NCBI GenBank assembly: GCA_041391505.1
Contig: JAWKNW010000010.1
Location: forward strand, 62,001-126,000
DNA: 64,000 nucleotides
Reading direction: 5' to 3'
From: Rhodothermales bacterium
GTDB taxonomy: Bacteria > Bacteroidota > Rhodothermia > Rhodothermales > JAHQVL01
Positions 26,541-34,299 of this stretch are shown here, one piece after another. Position numbers and translations under genes: made by a program. Under the pieces are notes generated by a model, which saw nothing but the letters and a program-made list of their open reading frames with translations, ran no database searches and was not told where the DNA came from. Position 1 is the stretch's first letter; each line of letters starts with the position of its first letter.

Positions 26541-27569
26541 ATGCCCTCCCCATCCAGGAAGCACTCAAGCAAGTTTGATCAGGCCGTCCGGCTGATCAAG
26601 GAAGTTGACGCCGAGATTGACGATCTGAACGAACGGTTTCAGGTCGATCTGGCCAACCCGAGCGTCATGGCGCTCTTCGATCGCGCCGCCAGGGCCTTTA
26701 GAGAGGGCCGGGCGATTGAAAGAGATCCGTCGGTCGCGCCCGAAGAAGCCTTTGCCAGGGCAGCTCCGCATCTGGATGCTGCGATAAAGCTGACGAATCA
26801 GCTGCGCATTGAAAGCTGGCGGGTGCTGGCAGCCCATCAAATAAGATCCGCCATTCGCGCGGTCGAACGTCTGTCCAGCCGGGACATGCCCATGGAGGAT
26901 GTCGTGTTGCTGGGCAGGGCCCAAAAACATTTTGCGCGGGGCGTGAAGGCCGGCGCGGCGGAAGATCTGAACGAGAGCATTTCGCACTTCGTCCACGCCA
27001 TCCACGGGGCTCGCCGCGTGAGGATCCATGCCGTCGCCGCGGGACTGGCGGCCAGGAATCCCGTAAAAACGTTTATCCGCTTACTGATGGCGGGTATTAT
27101 GCTTGCCTACTTCCTTGGCCATTGCGGCACAGGCGACGATGAGCGTAGCAAACGATCCTTTAATAGTGTCCAGAACCGTGGCGGTTCGCGAAGAACGGGC
27201 GCGCGAAGCACCTCTTCGTCGGCGATGTCTTCGGTAATAACCCGTCTGCGCGTGATGCTGCCGTCCAGGGAATTTGCCGGGGTATCGGGCATCCCGGCGG
27301 CGGCGAATTCATCTTCCTCAAGCAGTATGTCGCGTACTCGTAGACGTCTCATGGGGGTTGATTCCATGGCTGGATATCATAGGGTTTCCGGCAGAATCCG
27401 GAAGACAGACGCCGGAAATCCGGTAAGAGAAGGGCACAAAAAGGGGTACGGACTGCTAAACATACGACCGCGAGGCCCCGAGCGCAAAATGTGCCTGAAA
27501 ATTGCCCTGGCAGAGGGCGATCCGTCAAACCCATCAAGGATCAGGCCGCAACCAGGCATAAAAATGTAA
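26541..27569 (+). CDS. Helical protein of unknown function with one membrane segment; C-terminus doubtful
   Basis: Open for 342 codons. Residues 1-195 look genuine: a predicted all-helical region (FDQAVRLIKEVDAEIDDLNE, APHLDAAIKLTNQL, DLNESISHFVHAIHGARRVR) and then one hydrophobic helix IRLLMAGIMLAYFLGH. No family recognised. After about residue 200 the composition turns to Ser/Arg-rich low complexity, as expected when an opposite-strand gene is read the wrong way, and a plausible 86-residue minus-strand protein (27107-27367) overlaps exactly there. The true protein may once have ended near 27130, with the remaining frame open by chance. The stop is 10 bases from the convergent radical SAM gene. 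Confidence 0.5.
   Translation: MPSPSRKHSSKFDQAVRLIKEVDAEIDDLNERFQVDLANPSVMALFDRAARAFREGRAIERDPSVAPEEAFARAAPHLDAAIKLTNQLRIESWRVLAAHQIRSAIRAVERLSSRDMPMEDVVLLGRAQKHFARGVKAGAAEDLNESISHFVHAIHGARRVRIHAVAAGLAARNPVKTFIRLLMAGIMLAYFLGHCGTGDDERSKRSFNSVQNRGGSRRTGARSTSSSAMSSVITRLRVMLPSREFAGVSGIPAAANSSSSSSMSRTRRRLMGVDSMAGYHRVSGRIRKTDAGNPVREGHKKGYGLLNIRPRGPERKMCLKIALAEGDPSNPSRIRPQPGIKM
27107..27367 (-). CDS. Possible small acidic protein, overlapping the 26541 gene
   Basis: An 86-residue frame with balanced composition (RRLRVRDILLEEDEFAAAGM, TEDIADEEVLRAPVLREPPR, WTLLKDRLL) that reads more like a natural protein than the plus-strand frame it overlaps. No homologue recognised, no signal peptide. Only one of the two overlapping frames here is likely to be fully real. 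Confidence 0.35.
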   Translation of the reverse strand: MESTPMRRLRVRDILLEEDEFAAAGMPDTPANSLDGSITRRRVITEDIADEEVLRAPVLREPPRFWTLLKDRLLRSSSPVPQWPRK

Positions 27570-27579
27570 CGCCGGCCGG

Positions 27580-28602
27580 TCAAGAAAGAACCGGAAGCCA
27601 GATCGGGGGCTCGCCATCTGCACCGTAACGTGGCGACAGCGTCGTGACATCGAAGTGCCGGTCGAAAAACTCGTCGCACCAGCGGCAGATATTTTCCAGT
27701 TCGCCGCCGCGTTGCCGGGCGTAGGCTTCGGATATCCCGATCGATTCGCCCATTGCGTAGGGGTCGCCGGCGTTGATCCGTTGAAAAACCGGTGAGCCGG
27801 CGACGCGCGCGAGCACGTCCGACACCTTCTCTTTCCTCGCATCGCCCATCGGATGCAGGGTGCCCGGGCAACACGGGTTGATTTTCCAGAGCTGGATCGA
27901 AATTTCCTGCGGCAGGTCGGTGCCGCCCAGAAAGCCGCGTCCGCCCGACAGGATCGCGCAGAAGTTGTGATCGGGATCGCGTTTCCAGAGGCCGGTCTCG
28001 ATCGCCCGTCCCCGCGCCCAGTTGCCCCCGAGCCACATGTCCTCGGTCGCGCCCCAGAACCCGTAGCTGACCGCATCCCGCTTGAGGTACGTGTCTTTCT
28101 CGATGAGCGGCTGCGTGTTGTCGCCCACCATCCCGCGCGAACGAAACAGCGCCTCGAGATCGGCCCGGCGGGCGCCGGCTTCTTTGTGGAACCGGTCGAT
28201 CGAGGCGATATCGATCCGCGTTACGCCACGGGCGAGCAGGGTGTCGAGCCGGGCGGGCGTGAGCAGGTCGCCGTTGGTCTGCAGCATGATCTGCGTGGCG
28301 TCGTCGTAGCGGGCGCGGAGGGCGTCGAGGATCGCGTAGAGCTTGTCGCGCTCGGTGAGGGGCTCGCCGCCGGAGAGGATGACGCGGTCGCACCGGGCCG
28401 GCAGGTTATCCACGACGGCGAGGCACTCGTCGGTCGTCATCGTGTCGCCATCCGGACCCGACGTGTTGTAGCAGTGCGCGCAGGCGTCGTTGCAGCGGTG
28501 CGTGAAGACCCAGTAGAGCGACTCGCACCGATCGAAGGGTCCACGTGCGGATTCAGGCGCGGATTCAGGCGCGGATTCAGGCGCGGTGATAGCGGTCTCC
28601 AT
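27580..28602 (-). CDS. Radical SAM protein with SPASM-like C-terminal cysteines
   Basis: A 340-residue cytoplasmic enzyme. THRCNDACAHCYNTSG (about residues 34-49) holds the C-x3-C-x2-C motif that ligates the 4Fe-4S cluster and S-adenosylmethionine; RVILSGGEPLTE is the GGE motif. The C-terminal part has further cysteines (NPCCPGT and ENICRWCDEFF), suggesting an auxiliary cluster as in SPASM/twitch enzymes. Product unknown; no peptide precursor gene is obvious beside it. The N-terminus contains a threefold APES repeat from a 12-bp tandem repeat. Its ATG lies 26 bases inside the PH-domain gene, so the two are coupled. Confidence 0.82.
   Translation of the reverse strand: METAITAPESAPESAPESARGPFDRCESLYWVFTHRCNDACAHCYNTSGPDGDTMTTDECLAVVDNLPARCDRVILSGGEPLTERDKLYAILDALRARYDDATQIMLQTNGDLLTPARLDTLLARGVTRIDIASIDRFHKEAGARRADLEALFRSRGMVGDNTQPLIEKDTYLKRDAVSYGFWGATEDMWLGGNWARGRAIETGLWKRDPDHNFCAILSGGRGFLGGTDLPQEISIQLWKINPCCPGTLHPMGDARKEKVSDVLARVAGSPVFQRINAGDPYAMGESIGISEAYARQRGGELENICRWCDEFFDRHFDVTTLSPRYGADGEPPIWLPVLS
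28547..28586. repeat. 12-bp tandem repeat in the radical SAM 5' end
   Basis: GCGGATTCAGGC three times plus GCGG (plus strand). In frame with the radical SAM gene, it encodes repeated A-P-E-S, so copy-number change would alter length without a frameshift. Confidence 0.85.
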
Positions 28603-29023
28603 CCTTAACCAGTCCAGGGGTCCGGCGGACGAGCTCCGCCAGGAAGCCGTCGCGATCCGCCGGCGAAATCAGCAACACGAGCCCGCCCCCTCGCACGCGA
28701 ATGCCCAGCCGGTGGATCGACAGCGCGGGCGCCGAAAGGGGGTTGCGGGTGGGATAAACCTCCTCGATCTGATCCAGCGCGACATGCCACTGAAGTGGGC
28801 CGGAGCGGGCCGTCAACGTGGTATCCGTCAGTTCATACCGGGTCGAAGCGAAAATCCACCCCACAAAGGCAAAGGTCGCGACCATCAGCGCCGGCAGGCC
28901 GTACCGGACGAAAGCCGGCTCCGACGAAGACAGCAGTCCGAACATGCTTATGACGGTGCCGAGAAAACCCACGCCCACGAGGGCGAGCAGCCAGGCATCG
29001 CGTCGGGATGGAAACGTCGTCAT
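28577..29023 (-). CDS. Membrane PH-like (bPH) domain protein
   Basis: A 148-residue protein starting MTTFPSRRDAWLLALVGVGF. Two hydrophobic helices (LLALVGVGFLGTVISMFGLL and YGLPALMVATFAFVGWIFAS) are followed by a bacterial PH-like domain: RYELTDTTLTARSGPLQWHV, DQIEEVYPTRNPLSAPALS and GGGLVLLISPADRDGFLAEL. This matches short YdbS/PH-domain membrane proteins. Function unknown. Start at 29023 is chosen because the preceding 46 codons have no homology and would put charged sequence before the helix. Its 3' end overlaps the radical SAM start by 26 bases. Confidence 0.7.
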   Translation of the reverse strand: MTTFPSRRDAWLLALVGVGFLGTVISMFGLLSSSEPAFVRYGLPALMVATFAFVGWIFASTRYELTDTTLTARSGPLQWHVALDQIEEVYPTRNPLSAPALSIHRLGIRVRGGGLVLLISPADRDGFLAELVRRTPGLVKDGDRYHRA

Positions 29024-29150
29024 AACCCGTTCCGAAAAGGTGGAGGCTTCAGGATGCGCCAGTATACGAAACGCCTCTGGATCCCGAAACAGCGGCGGGG
29101 GGCAATCAGGGCAATAGCGCAATCGGTCAAGGCCGGAGCCCGGAAATCCT

Positions 29151-30176
29151 TCAGTCCACAAACCCCTCCCGCCAGCCGATGGCCCCGCCTCGAAGGCGGT
29201 CTACCGCGCGCCGGACCGCCTCCTGCACCGCCGGCGCGTCGGCCGGCAATCCATCGTACAGATAGCCCCCCTGAAACGCACCGGCTGCCCTGACCAGGAT
29301 CTCGGCGGCGTAGTGCACGGCGGCGTCGCGCTCCGTATCGGCGTCCCACAGCGACTCCCGCACCGGGCAGACGGCCATCGCGTAGGCGCCACGGAAGCCC
29401 CGCCAGCACGCGGCGGCGTGGGACTCCGGTCGCCGGTGTCCGATCATCCACAGGTGCGCGGCGAGATGGGCGACGTCCTGCGCCGGGTTGCCGAAGTGGG
29501 CGAACTCCCAGTCGATGACCCGCAGCCCGGCCGGCGTCACCAGCACGGACGGCGGCCAGAGGTCGCCCATGACGAGGCATCGCCCCGGTCGCAGCAGCCG
29601 CTCGCCGAGGGCCTCGGCTTCCGCGCCCAGCGCCTCCGCGTCGGCCACGCCGCAACGATTCAGGATCGCGCCGATCGCGCGGTACTGGACCTGCAGCCGC
29701 GTTTCCTGGATCGATCGGTTGTCGATGTCCGCCCGCAGCGCCGTATCGCCGGCCGTCTCGCGATGCAGCGCGCCGATGAACGCTCCGAGGTGCGCGCCGG
29801 CCTGGCCGGCGGCGTTGCCGGCTTCCTCTAACCAGACGCCGAGGTGCGGCGCGTCGCCGACATCTTCCATCGCGAGGCGGTGCGCCTCCGCGTCCATCGC
29901 CAGCAGCCGTGGAGGGCGCGCCGCGTCGGTGGCGATCCGCTCCAGCGCGCCGCCCGGCCCGAGCAGCTCCAGGCAGCGTCCCTCGATCTCGATCCGATGG
30001 GGATCGAGCGGTATCTCGGGGGCGGACGCGATATGGGGCGGGGCATGCTTCACGATGACGCTCGGCCGGCCCGGCACGCGCCAGACCTCGTTCATCAGAC
30101 CGCCGGCCAGCCGCGCGGGAGCCCCGGTGACGGCGACCGATTCCGCGGCATACGCGCGCGCCTCGGCATCCGTCAT
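29151..30176 (-). CDS. APH-family kinase with altered catalytic loop
   Basis: A 341-residue protein-kinase-fold phosphotransferase (aminoglycoside phosphotransferase/choline kinase/MTR kinase superfamily). The ATP-binding lobe has LAGGLMNEVWRVPG and SVIVKHAPPH (the invariant Lys). The catalytic loop reads LVMGDLWPPSVLVTPAGL instead of the usual HGD..PGN, so the His is Met and the metal-binding Asn is Ser; the catalytic Asp and the following RVIDWEFAHFGNPAQDVAHL metal-binding Asp are kept. A Ser at the Asn position also occurs in methylthioribose kinases. The ATG overlaps the stop of the nucleoside-phosphorylase gene (ATGA), strongly suggesting the kinase acts on a product of that phosphorolysis. 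Confidence 0.78.
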   Translation of the reverse strand: MTDAEARAYAAESVAVTGAPARLAGGLMNEVWRVPGRPSVIVKHAPPHIASAPEIPLDPHRIEIEGRCLELLGPGGALERIATDAARPPRLLAMDAEAHRLAMEDVGDAPHLGVWLEEAGNAAGQAGAHLGAFIGALHRETAGDTALRADIDNRSIQETRLQVQYRAIGAILNRCGVADAEALGAEAEALGERLLRPGRCLVMGDLWPPSVLVTPAGLRVIDWEFAHFGNPAQDVAHLAAHLWMIGHRRPESHAAACWRGFRGAYAMAVCPVRESLWDADTERDAAVHYAAEILVRAAGAFQGGYLYDGLPADAPAVQEAVRRAVDRLRGGAIGWREGFVD

Positions 30177-30973
30177 GCGTGTCCCTCGCCCGGATTCGTA
30201 AATCGAAACAGGTGGTTGCCGAACGCGACCGGCTCGGCCCGTTGCAGAAAAGCCAGCACGGCGCGCTCGAAGGCGAGCCGCGACCGCTCCAGCGTTTCGG
30301 CGACGGCTTCCCTGTCCCCGGGCGCGTCGATGTCGGGCACCGAATACTTGTGCCCCACCACGAGGCCGGCGCACGGGATCTCCAGTTCGTTCGCGAGGAT
30401 GACTTCCGGCGCGAGGGTCATCGAGTTGACGTGCGCCCCGAGGTCGCGCCACATCCGGTTTTCGGCCGGCGTCTTCGTACGCGGCCCGCCCACGTAGCCA
30501 AACACCACCGCCTCATCGCGCGCGCGGCCCGCGAGGGCCGCGGCCTGCCGGCTGAGTGCCCCGGAAAACAGGCCTTCGTTCAGGACGAGATGCCCGTGCC
30601 GGGCATCGGGCTCGGTGAACATCGTGCAGGCGCTGCCGTCGGGCAGGCGGTTGTCGAGGGTCAGGATGTCCGTCAGCACCAGCGGCTCGTAGAGCGGCAG
30701 CGACGCCGTCAGCACGCCGACCGAACTCGTCACCAGCAAACCCCCGCAGCCCACCTCACGCAGCGCCCAGGCCTGCGCCCGGTACGGGATCTGGTTGGGA
30801 AGCAGGCGATGGGGGTAGTCGTGCCGAAACGAGACGTACGTCGGCCGATCCGCCCGTTCCACTCGGTACAGCGTCCACGGCCCCCACGGCGTCTCGACGC
30901 GCACCGGTTCGGGCCGGCCAAACGCCCCCATCTGGATGGCGCTCCCGACGATGACGGCTATGGCTGGAGACAT
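30173..30973 (-). CDS. Purine nucleoside phosphorylase / MTA phosphorylase family enzyme
   Basis: A 266-residue PNP/UDP-family enzyme. The start AIAVIVGSAIQMGAFG resembles the phosphate-binding Gly loop. FRHDYPHRLLPNQIPYRAQA matches the RHG..H..P..INYRAN block of MTA phosphorylases. GGPRTKTPAENRMWRDLGAH and NSMTLAPEVILANELEIPCA match the GPR..T.AE.RM...G.D...MT..PE..LA.E block that forms the base and ribose pocket. The chain is shorter and more divergent than human-type MTAP, so the substrate (methylthioadenosine, 5'-deoxyadenosine or a purine nucleoside) is open. Translationally coupled to the APH-family kinase at 29151. Confidence 0.8.
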   Translation of the reverse strand: MSPAIAVIVGSAIQMGAFGRPEPVRVETPWGPWTLYRVERADRPTYVSFRHDYPHRLLPNQIPYRAQAWALREVGCGGLLVTSSVGVLTASLPLYEPLVLTDILTLDNRLPDGSACTMFTEPDARHGHLVLNEGLFSGALSRQAAALAGRARDEAVVFGYVGGPRTKTPAENRMWRDLGAHVNSMTLAPEVILANELEIPCAGLVVGHKYSVPDIDAPGDREAVAETLERSRLAFERAVLAFLQRAEPVAFGNHLFRFTNPGEGHA

Positions 30974-31060
30974 CGCAAATCGAAAAACGTAACTCGGAAA
31001 TCGATCATCGCTAATCTGTAATCGCCAATCTTTAATCGCTAATCGCTAATCTTTAATCCC
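30972..31060. repeat. Heptad array of the AATCGCT type
   Basis: AATCGCT AATCGCT AATCTTT AATCCC with related units back to 30972, 7-base period. It runs into the 3' end of the gene at 31039, so that gene's last codons are built from the repeat. Confidence 0.8.
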
Positions 31061-31716
31061 TCTGCCACCCCATACGCGTTTGCCTCAACCACAAACGATC
31101 CTTCGGGGCGGACGCCGCAGAGCCACTCCGTCAGCCGGTCGCAGTAGTTATCCAGGTGGCGGATCTGCTGGATGCCGTGTTCGACGATCGGATCCAGCGT
31201 GGAGGCGAACAACACGCCGCCGTACGCGGTCGTCTGCCACGTGATCGGTTCGCCCATCTCGTTTTCCTGGATCACAACGGCGCTTTCCGGAATGCGGGTA
31301 TAGATGCCGTGGATGTGCCAGCACGCATGCCGGGGCTGGAGTCCCCGGTACACCGGATGGTCAAAATCGGTATGTGAGATGGGCGGACGCGTGGGGTCCT
31401 TGACCCACCAGTAGTTGTCGACCGGCCGATCTTCCCACTGGGCGTCGAGCCAGAGCGGCTGGGAGTCGCCGAAGACGGCGATCTTTTTGTCGTCGGCCAG
31501 GAAGCGATAGAGGATGTCCTTCCGTTCGGCGAGGGCCGGCTGGTTCGACTGGAACGGGATCACCAGTGCGTCGAGGTTGCGGATGGCGTCGTACGTCAGG
31601 TCGTGGACATAGATCAGCGTGTAGAGGTCCCGGTACTTGGGCGCCATCGCGAATGCGTACTGGCTCCAGACGCCGTTGAAGACGAGACCGATGCGGGGAG
31701 ATGCGGGTGCTTGCAT
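31039..31716 (-). CDS. Glutamine-amidotransferase/ThuA-fold protein, copy A
   Basis: A 225-residue protein starting MQAPASPRIGLVFNGVWSQY. The layout resembles class I glutamine-amidotransferase-like (ThuA/trehalose-utilisation) folds: an early strand (RIGLVFNGV), NLDALVIPFQSNQPALAERK, the elbow KKIAVFGDSQPLWLD and a late block YGGVLFASTLDPIVEHG. The elbow has Gly-Asp-Ser and no nucleophilic Cys, so it is probably not a glutaminase. HTDFDHPVYRGLQPRHACWH resembles the His-containing region of ThuA-like proteins. It neighbours a second protein of similar design (31741-32337), 24 bases upstream. Role unknown; the operon suggests binding or processing of the imported substrate. Confidence 0.6.
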   Translation of the reverse strand: MQAPASPRIGLVFNGVWSQYAFAMAPKYRDLYTLIYVHDLTYDAIRNLDALVIPFQSNQPALAERKDILYRFLADDKKIAVFGDSQPLWLDAQWEDRPVDNYWWVKDPTRPPISHTDFDHPVYRGLQPRHACWHIHGIYTRIPESAVVIQENEMGEPITWQTTAYGGVLFASTLDPIVEHGIQQIRHLDNYCDRLTEWLCGVRPEGSFVVEANAYGVAEGLKISD

Positions 31717-31740
31717 GGCAGGTTGGGGATGGAAGGTAGA

Positions 31741-32337
31741 TCAGGATTTAGCCCATTTCAGGGCGTTACGATACAACGCCGTGAGGCCGGCGAGTTCGCC
31801 GTCGGTCCCGTATTCGCCGAGGGGGCCGCTGGCGGTGAGCAGCATCCGCCCGGCGGTCGTCGTCTCGTCGAGCACGATCATCGGCCGGCCCCAGGTGTCG
31901 CGCATCAGCACGTCGGCTCCGGGCGCCGCCTCGATATAGCCGCACGCCCACCAGCCGCTGATGCCGTGGTTGAACTGGAGATCGTCGAACGCCACGCCGT
32001 CGAACAGCCCGTGGCGGTCGACATCGATCGCGTAGCGGATATCGCGCGTGGCCTTGCTGTTGTCGTGGATCCAGCGATTGCCGGGCACCCAGTCGGTGAA
32101 CCAGCCGTCGAAACACAGCAGGGTCCCGCCGGCGTCCAGAAAGGCGCGCACGGTCTGTTTCGCCCGATGCATCGCGACGTGATCGCTGCCGTTCGGGACG
32201 ATGAGGAGGTCGACGCCGGCGAGGTCGAGGTTGAAGTCCGGTCCGGTCTCCACGAAGCGGCAGGCCATCGTGTCGGTGGATGGAAAGACCTTTTCCAGCC
32301 CGAAAATCCCGTTGTTGACGATGAGGGCGTTGAGCAT
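31741..32337 (-). CDS. Glutamine-amidotransferase/ThuA-fold protein, copy B
   Basis: A 198-residue protein starting MLNALIVNNGIFGLEKVFPS. It has alternating strands and helices of the class I GATase-like fold (LAGVDLLIVPNGSDHVAMHR, VRAFLDAGGTLLCFDGWFTD, WGRPMIVLDETTTAGRMLLT). A Cys is present in GTLLCFDGW but not in a standard G-x-C-x-G elbow. The late ASGPLGEYG..G block resembles copy A's, so the two may form a pair. Start at 32337 is chosen because the upstream 11 codons run into the REP-like element. It lies between the ABC ATPase and copy A, same strand. Confidence 0.6.
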   Translation of the reverse strand: MLNALIVNNGIFGLEKVFPSTDTMACRFVETGPDFNLDLAGVDLLIVPNGSDHVAMHRAKQTVRAFLDAGGTLLCFDGWFTDWVPGNRWIHDNSKATRDIRYAIDVDRHGLFDGVAFDDLQFNHGISGWWACGYIEAAPGADVLMRDTWGRPMIVLDETTTAGRMLLTASGPLGEYGTDGELAGLTALYRNALKWAKS

Positions 32338-32364
32338 CTCGAAGACTTTGAGTACTACATATGT

Positions 32365-32492
32365 TGTCATCTCGACCGGCTCCCCGATCTTTTCGGGGAA
32401 CAGCGGAGAGATCTCCTGATAAGGGCAGGTGCCATTGTCGAGGAGATCTCTCGACTACGCCCCGCATACGCGGGGTTTCGCTCGAGATGACA
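32365..32492. repeat. REP-like palindromic element, copy 2
   Basis: 128 bp bounded by TGTCATCTCGACCG and CTCGAGATGACA, with internal CCCCGATCTTTTCGGGG and CCCCGCATACGCGGGG hairpins and AGCGGAGAGATCTCC paired with GGAGATCTCTCG. Same family as 22989-23118. It sits between the ABC ATPase and the GATase-fold gene. Confidence 0.88.
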
Positions 32493-32497
32493 AGGCG

Positions 32498-33238
32498 TTA
32501 TTCGCTAATCAACCCTTTCCAGAACGCGATCTCGTCCAGCACCCCGATCTCGGGATCCCGGATAAAGGCTTCCTTGGAGTCGTAGGCGTGCAGCCGGCCT
32601 TCCTTCATGAAGGCGATCCGGTCGCCCATCAACAAGGCTTCCTTGAGGTCGTGCGTGACGAAGATGGACGTAATCTCGTACCGCTTCACCAGGCGTTTGA
32701 ACAGGTGCTGCATGGCGCCGCGTATTTCTACATCCAGGCTGGCGAACGGCTCGTCCAGCAGCAGGAGCGCCGGCCGGATAATGATCGCCCGTCCGAACGC
32801 CACGCGCTGCCGCTGCCCGCCGGAAAGCTGGTTGGGCATCTTGCGGGCGTGGGTCGTCAGTTCGAGGTCTTCCAGCATCTCCTCCACCCGGAGGGCGATC
32901 GCGGCTTGCGGCTCGTCGCGAAGCCGGAGGCCGAACGCGATGTTCTCCCACGCGTTGAGATGCGGAAACAATAACGGCTCTTGATAGAGATAGACCGCCC
33001 CCCGCGTCTGCGGCTCGGCGTAGGTCACGTCCGTGCCGGCGAGCTGCACCGTCCCCGACTCCGGCATCTCCAGCCCCGCGATCAGCTTCAACAGCGTCGT
33101 CTTCCCGCACCCGGATCGCCCAAGAATACTCAACGTCTCCCGCGGCGCCAGCGCAAGATCCAACCCGCGCACCACCGCCTCCCGACCGAAGGTTTTATAT
33201 AAGCGATGTATCTCGACAAACACGGAAGAAACGCGCAT
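32498..33238 (-). CDS. ABC transporter ATP-binding protein (YnjD-like)
   Basis: A 246-residue ABC ATPase. Walker A is GRSGCGKTTLL (near residue 40), the Q-loop is YLYQEPLLFPHLN, the signature LSGGQRQRVAFGRA, Walker B LLLLDEPFASLD and the H-loop FVTHDLKEALLM. It has an importer-type sequence and lacks a long C-terminal regulatory extension. It energises the two permeases encoded just upstream (33514-34299, 34289-35173) with the binding protein at 35139-36350. A minisatellite and heptad array separate it from the permeases by 275 bases, so its expression may be set separately. Confidence 0.92.
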   Translation of the reverse strand: MRVSSVFVEIHRLYKTFGREAVVRGLDLALAPRETLSILGRSGCGKTTLLKLIAGLEMPESGTVQLAGTDVTYAEPQTRGAVYLYQEPLLFPHLNAWENIAFGLRLRDEPQAAIALRVEEMLEDLELTTHARKMPNQLSGGQRQRVAFGRAIIIRPALLLLDEPFASLDVEIRGAMQHLFKRLVKRYEITSIFVTHDLKEALLMGDRIAFMKEGRLHAYDSKEAFIRDPEIGVLDEIAFWKGLISE

Positions 33239-33239
33239 T

Positions 33240-33275
33240 CAAATTGAAAATCGCAAAATAGAAATCGCAAATCGG
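33240..33275. repeat. Heptad array of the AAATCGC type
   Basis: AAATCGC AAAATAG AAATCGC AAATCGG, 7-base period, immediately upstream of the ATPase start codon. Confidence 0.65.
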
Positions 33276-33308
33276 TTCTCCCAGCACCGCCCTACCCGAT
33301 TCGATCAC

Positions 33309-33513
33309 CAGTGACCCGCCCGTAGGGAGTCATGACCCTCTCGAAGGGAGTCATGACCCTCTCGAAGGGAGTCATGACCTGCCCAAAGGGCGAATGACCA
33401 GTGACCCCGCCCAAAGGGCGAATGACCCTCCCAAAGGGAGTCATGACCCGCCCAAAGGGTGAATGACCCTCCCAAAGGGAGTCATGACCCGCCCAAAGGG
33501 CGAATGACCCGCC
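33309..33513. repeat. 20-21 bp minisatellite inside the ABC operon
   Basis: About nine tandem units of two alternating types, GGGAGTCATGACCCTCTCGA and GGGCGAATGACCCTCCCAAA. Each is a near-palindrome (GACCCTC...AAGGGAGTC) and many contain GTCATGAC. There are no unique spacers, so it is not a CRISPR. It abuts the stop codon of the permease gene. Confidence 0.9.
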
Positions 33514-34299
33514 TCACACCTGCTTGAACACGAACCGCTTGTTCGCCCACAGGAGCAACGCCGGCGGCAGAACGAGCAGGCAGCTGGCCAGGGCCGCGTA
33601 GTACACGTTGGCCTCGCCGATGTATTCGTAGACTTTCACCGGCAGCGTCTGCACCTTGCCGGAGCCGATCAGGATCGTCAGGCCGTACTGAAACCACGAG
33701 ATCAGGAAGGTCTGAAAAAAACAGATAAGAAGCGCACTGAGCGACACCGGGATGAGGACGCGCCGGTACGCCTGGAATGCCGAGCCGCCAAGCGTATAGA
33801 CCAGGTCCTCCAGCGCCTTGATCTCGGCGTTCCAGAACGCGCTGAAAAACACGATGCTGAAGCCGTAGGCGAACATCGTTTGCGCCAGCATCACCCCGAG
33901 GACGCTGCCCGTGAGGTCGGCCTTGATGTAGAGATACATCAGGCAGGTGCCGAGGATGACGGGCGACATGACGAACGGGACGTAGGCCAGAAATAAAAGC
34001 GTCGATTGCCGCGGGTGGTAGGCGATGAACTTGCCCGTGATGAAGCCGGCGATCGTCGACGACGCCGCCACGACGCTCGAAAGCCCGAGCGAGAGCAGGA
34101 AGCTGCTCCCCAGCGCGCTGGACCCGCCCAGCACGCGCCGCCACAGATCGAGACTCAGCGCGCTCGGCAGGACGGAGGGGAACGACCATTCGCTGACGAG
34201 CGAAAGCACGATCAGGTACAGGAACGGGAAGATGCACAGCGCCGCAAGCAGCGCCGCGGCCGCCGGGCGGAGGCGGAGTCCGATAGCCCTAATGCTCAT
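33514..34299 (-). CDS. ABC transporter permease, second subunit (YnjC-like)
   Basis: A 261-residue inner-membrane permease with about six helices, starting MSIRAIGLRLRPAAAALLAA. The coupling (EAA-like) loop is visible as EDLVYTLGGSAFQAYRRVLIP, the consensus of binding-protein-dependent permeases. SVVAASSTIAGFITGKFIAY and PFVMSPVILGTCLMYLYIKA fit type I permeases of the YnjC/thiamine-transporter-like kind. The start at 34299 lies 11 bases inside the preceding permease gene, indicating coupling. The chain ends KRFVFKQV right where the minisatellite begins. Confidence 0.88.
   Translation of the reverse strand: MSIRAIGLRLRPAAAALLAALCIFPFLYLIVLSLVSEWSFPSVLPSALSLDLWRRVLGGSSALGSSFLLSLGLSSVVAASSTIAGFITGKFIAYHPRQSTLLFLAYVPFVMSPVILGTCLMYLYIKADLTGSVLGVMLAQTMFAYGFSIVFFSAFWNAEIKALEDLVYTLGGSAFQAYRRVLIPVSLSALLICFFQTFLISWFQYGLTILIGSGKVQTLPVKVYEYIGEANVYYAALASCLLVLPPALLLWANKRFVFKQV

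Noticed and set aside
33309..33513. Possible CRISPR array
   Set aside because: The 20-21 bp units are directly adjacent with no unique spacers, and there are no cas genes; it is a minisatellite.
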